A DNA stretch of 64,000 bases. It comes from Corella eumyota (lineage: Eukaryota; Chordata; Ascidiacea; Phlebobranchia; Corellidae). Positions within the stretch are counted from its first letter, which is position 1; every line of letters starts with the position of its first letter. The DNA lies in contig OY720099.1 in NCBI GenBank assembly GCA_963082875.1, positions 7,874,001 to 7,938,000 on the forward strand. Direction: 5' to 3'. Below the pieces are notes generated by a model. It saw only the letters and a list, made by a program, of their open reading frames with translations. It was not told the origin of the DNA and did not search any database. Made by a program: the position numbers and the translations under genes. Positions 60,788 through 64,000 of this stretch are shown here, piece by piece.

Positions 60788-63010
60788 TGGTACACACAGT
60801 AAAAAGATTATTCAATTCTTTTTTATCAAGTTTAGGTTATCTTCTTAAAGGTTGGAAATTTCCTAATAGAGTAACATAAGTAACTAAATAGTTTATCAAA
60901 TTTTTGAAATCGTAATATTATTTTTATTTTACAAAAACCGAGTTTTAAGTACTTATATGAGGGTATGTACATTTTTTGACTGTACTTTTTTGAAACAATT
61001 ATCTAGATTGCATTTTCTGCATTAAATACAATTTTTGTCAAGCTAAAATAATAAAATGTTTGGTAAATTTATAAAAAGTTCTTTTTTAAAGAAACTGATT
61101 GGTGAAAAAGCTTATTTAAAAGCAATGTGTCTACCAAAATTTATTCCAACAAAGAAAAGTGTTTATCATTTAGTTACAAAATTAAGCTTACCCAGAAAAA
61201 AAGTTTTAAGTTGGTTTTATTTTAATCAAGCCAATTGTTTAATCTATTTTAAACTTGGACACAAGAGGCTGGGTTTAACTACAATTTTCAGCACTTGGGC
61301 AAAATGGGTAGAGTCTATAAATAAAAGTTAAAAAAGTATATAATTAGAATGCTTCAAATTAAAAGTCAGAAATTATTTAAGTACTTACTTTTAGTGCACA
61401 CGGAGGAAAAACCAGTTATTTTTTCATTGGGTTTAGGTCATCTTTCAGGAAAGTTCCTTTACTTTTTAAAAGGTTGGAAGATCTCTAATATAGTCCCGTA
61501 TGTAAATTAAATTAAATATTCTAAATTGTTGTATTAATTTTATATTATAATAACTGGGTGGAGGAACTTACATAGGTGCTCACAAATTTCTTAATGCTTT
61601 TTTCATTGGAATATCTTACGGACCACTGACTTTACCATCTTGGAAGTTTAAAAGGTCACAACTGTATAAACAAGCAAAACTAAAAATTTGAAATTAAAAT
61701 TTTTGTCTAGTAAGCTAGTATTAGACTTAAGTAAGTTTATTTAATACATGGACAAAAATATTATATTACGTAATCTTTAAAAGTAACACAAAAGATTTAA
61801 ATATAAAATATTACCATATTTTCATGTAGGTCTTTGGTAATGTTTATCTAGATTACATTTTCTGGGTAAAATACCGAATAAGTAGTGCTAAAATAAAAAA
61901 AACTTTTGTTACTTTAAAAAAAGTGCTTTTCTAAAGATATTAGTTAAGTGCTTCTAAGAGTTACGTTAAACTAAAAAGCGTCTATCCGCATTAAAATTTT
62001 TATAAACAGATTTCTTATACAAAAGTGAGCTGGTTGTTAAAACGTACTTAAACTTGGACACAAGAGGTCGCGTTCAATAACAATGTCTTCAAGACTAATG
62101 GCAAAAGATCTTAAATATAAATAAGAGTTTTAAAATGTAATAAGAATGCTTAAGATTTAAAAACTAAGTTTTATGTAATAAAAGAGTTATCTCCTTTTGA
62201 TGCACACACAGAAAAATTATTATTCAATTCTTTTTTTCTTTAGATTATCTTTGACGTAAGTTACTTTACTTCTTAAGGGTTAAAAGATTTCTAAAAGAGT
62301 AACCTAAGTTATTAAATAGTACATTGAATATTTTATTTAGTATCCTAAATTGTTCTACAGTTTTTATATTACAGAAACTGAGTCAAACTAGGTTCTTACA
62401 CATATGTGGCTTCTAAAACTTCATTCTCACAACAAAAAAAATTATTTAGAGTTAATTTAGTCAAGAAATAAGCTTACCTTATTCGTTTAATTCAATCGTG
62501 TTCAAAGGCTTTGTGATAATAAAAGTAAAAAGGTCTATAAACTGTAACAGAAAAATAAAATTTAGTTAGTATTCTGGGGTACTATAACAAACATTCCTAA
62601 CCCTTTATTGATAAATATTTCTGCAAAATTTACAAAGGTAATATGAAATGTGCCTACCATGACTTTATTCAAAAAAATATATATTTATATCTTGACTCAA
62701 TTTGGTTCCAGAAATAAACTTACCAGGAGTAAAGTTTTTGAGTTGATTTTAACTAAGCCGGTTGTTTAATTTTTCTAAAACTTGTACACAAGATGGTGGG
62801 TTTAATAACTGTCTCCATTTTCTTAGGCGCAGAGGCAGCGAGAATGTCCAAGAACACGAAAAATTTGCTTTCTTCATCAAAGAGGTTGCTAAGTCAATTA
62901 AAGAAAATAAATAAGCATAAAAAAAGCACCAAAAAATATATATAAAAAAAGTTTTTACTTGAGTGCGCACAAATAAAAACTTCCTTGGGTTGCAGAAATC
63001 TTGATTGTTC
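60788..63010 (-). repeat. Old, strongly diverged array units
   Basis: The same blocks recur here in the same order but with shorter spacing (591, 804 and 765 bases between TGNNCACAC blocks at 60,788, about 61,390, 62,198 and 62,958). This suggests an ancestral unit of about 0.7-0.8 kb from which the 2.1-kb unit was built. Minus-strand donor-like (GGTAAGC/T then TTATTTCTG) and acceptor-like sites are preserved. The block at about 62,770-62,896 has a clear acceptor (TTCTTTAATTGACTTAG) and an open frame reading NLFDEESKFFVFLDILAAS. Confidence 0.6.
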
Positions 63011-63444
63011 TTTTTTTACGTTTACTGATTCTAAAAAAATTTGCCAAACTGAGAAATTAGTTAGATGATTAAATACTGAATATTTTGTTTATTTTTGATA
63101 TGTTTATTACTTTGAAAATAAAAATTATTTACCACTTCGAAAACTATACTTAAGTTTAAAGTAGAAAAGAAAGTTTAAGTTTAAAGTAGAAAAGAAACAC
63201 TCATTCAACAAAATTCCACATTTAAAAATAAAATGAGTTTTTAATTAAACAATACTTACCATAATTATTAGTGATATTTTATTCTGATTCAGGAATTTTT
63301 TCTTTAAATCTTCTTTTTTTTAATAAAATTGTTGCTGGGAAGAAAAAACTTAAGCCACATTTTATCAGAAATGTAATTAAAACTCATATGTAAGCTATAT
63401 ATATAAACCTAAATAATAACAACAGATTGTTAAAATAAACAGAT
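63011..63444. other. AT-rich flank of the array
   Basis: No gene recognised. It includes a short direct repeat (AAGTTTAAAGTAGAAAAGAAA twice at about 63,152-63,197). If the array is transcribed on the minus strand, its promoter could lie here or beyond. Confidence 0.4.
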
Positions 63445-63495
63445 CTTTTGTACTTTATGGTCCTCAGTACTAGTAAGGACCATAAAGTACAAAAG
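63445..63495. repeat. Perfect 19-bp inverted repeat (hairpin)
   Basis: The left arm CTTTTGTACTTTATGGTCC (63445-63463) and right arm GGACCATAAAGTACAAAAG (63477-63495) are exact reverse complements around a 13-base loop. A third, imperfect copy of the right arm (GGACTGTAAAGTACAAGAG) follows at about 63507-63525. It could be the end of a small palindromic transposable element or a hairpin; no target duplication was identified. Confidence 0.75.
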
Positions 63496-63525
63496 AAAAT
63501 TAGCAAGGACTGTAAAGTACAAGAG

Positions 63526-64000
63526 TTTAGTTATTCATACGAACAATTGTTCATCGAACAAAACAAATTTTATTTAAAATTAATAAAGGTTGTACAAAAT
63601 AAAATTTATATATTCAAAAAAAAGGATGACAACATAAGATTTTTATGTTTATATGTGTCATATATATAATAACAACATTTAGAAAAAATAGACACCTTAT
63701 GCCTGATGGCATGCACATTAACTGGCTTCTTTTTCAGTCAAGTATCATAACCATAATAGCAATATTTACAATCTTTATACCATGCACACATGCCAGAATG
63801 TTACCAAGCAAAAATGAGTAAGCTATTCTGTGACACGCCTGTAGCCTAATTCCGCATACGATTTCTAAAAATAGACCCTGTGAAACGACTTAGATTGTTT
63901 AAAAACTTTTGGCACAGAGTCATTTTAATCAATCCTGGGATTGTTTATTGTAGGATATTAAGAATAACTTTGTAGTGCATATAGCAATGTAAAATTTAGT
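63526..64000. other. Unassigned right end of window
   Basis: Slightly less AT-rich than the flanking DNA and without array blocks. No reading frame or repeat of note was seen. Confidence 0.4.

Larger units (their letters stand above)
35811..63010 (-). pseudogene. Possible decayed multi-exon gene amplified in the array
   Basis: Read on the minus strand, each unit carries exon-like blocks in fixed order with acceptor-type tracts (for example CTTGTTTTCTTAG, CATTCATTTTAG, TTATTGTTTTAG) and donor-type ends (GTAAGTA, GGTAAGC, GTATGTA). The best block is a 51-codon frame beginning FVKFKEEKLL and ending FIQPTLK, open in all twelve units. A second block family shares TFQPSKR-like starts and ends such as ICVHL or VCTK before the donor; a third shares VIEPSILC, seen as VIKPTILC and VVKPSLLC in the old units. 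Agreement of these frames across diverged copies suggests protein-coding ancestry. Against function today, several blocks have stops or shifts in most copies, and differences in the 51-codon block are mostly amino-acid changing. It could be a dead gene, a spliced non-coding transcript, or a gene using only some blocks. I do not recognise the protein. Confidence 0.35.

Noticed and set aside
61056-61331. A 91-codon plus-strand frame in the old array units
   Set aside because: It starts with ATG, but the corresponding plus-strand frame has stops in all young units, and it lies opposite the minus-strand blocks. Probably fortuitous.
62749-62970. A 73-codon minus-strand frame
   Set aside because: It starts at GTG and runs through an apparent intron. 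The meaningful part is the exon-like block after the acceptor near 62,897, in a different frame, which is described with the old array units.

Overview
The window looks like AT-rich, intron-rich chordate DNA, most probably from a solitary tunicate of the Ciona type. This rests on compact multi-exon genes with very short AT-rich introns, one clearly recognisable deeply conserved gene (an SSBP/SSDP single-stranded DNA-binding protein), a ciliary gene, and a lineage-specific receptor cluster. Species is an inference; no marker gene was available.

Layout. Positions 334-1041 (minus) hold an intact 235-codon frame with two predicted membrane segments that I do not recognise. Positions 4926-15711 (plus) hold a complete 16-exon SSBP2/3/4-like gene of 402 codons, whose large eighth intron carries a 56-bp tandem repeat broken by a tRNA-derived SINE. 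Positions 18378-20152 (plus) hold a 4-exon gene of 190 codons whose C-terminus resembles the FAM166/CIMIP2 ciliary microtubule inner proteins. Positions 21700-33714 (plus) hold four tandem class A G-protein-coupled receptor genes (called A to D here; 437, 425, 417 and 423 codons). All four share the same 5-exon structure and intron phases (1,1,1,2), and all deviate from the usual class A signature motifs. B and C are a recent duplication including their flanks, and C carries a patch that looks converted from A.

From 33.9 kb on the character changes completely: a 170-bp tandem repeat, then a degenerate minisatellite of about 30 bp, then a 25-kb array of twelve units of about 2,126 bp (35,811-60,787), then older diverged units to about 63 kb. 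Three consecutive units (2134+2169+2126 bp) recur as a 6,429-bp higher-order duplication with very few differences. On the minus strand each unit carries regularly placed splice-donor-like and acceptor-like sites around short frames. One 51-codon frame is open in all twelve units, while other exon-like blocks carry stops and shifts. The array therefore looks like an exon-rich gene that was amplified and is now largely decayed or non-coding. This is the least explained structure in the window.

A second window-wide oddity is the palindromic octamer TGACGTCA. I counted about 40 copies in the first 32.6 kb, in introns, intergenic DNA and even receptor coding sequence, and none in the remaining 31 kb. 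Splice junctions were placed by eye from GT/AG sites, reading-frame continuity and, for the receptors, agreement among paralogs; no alignment or expression data were available.
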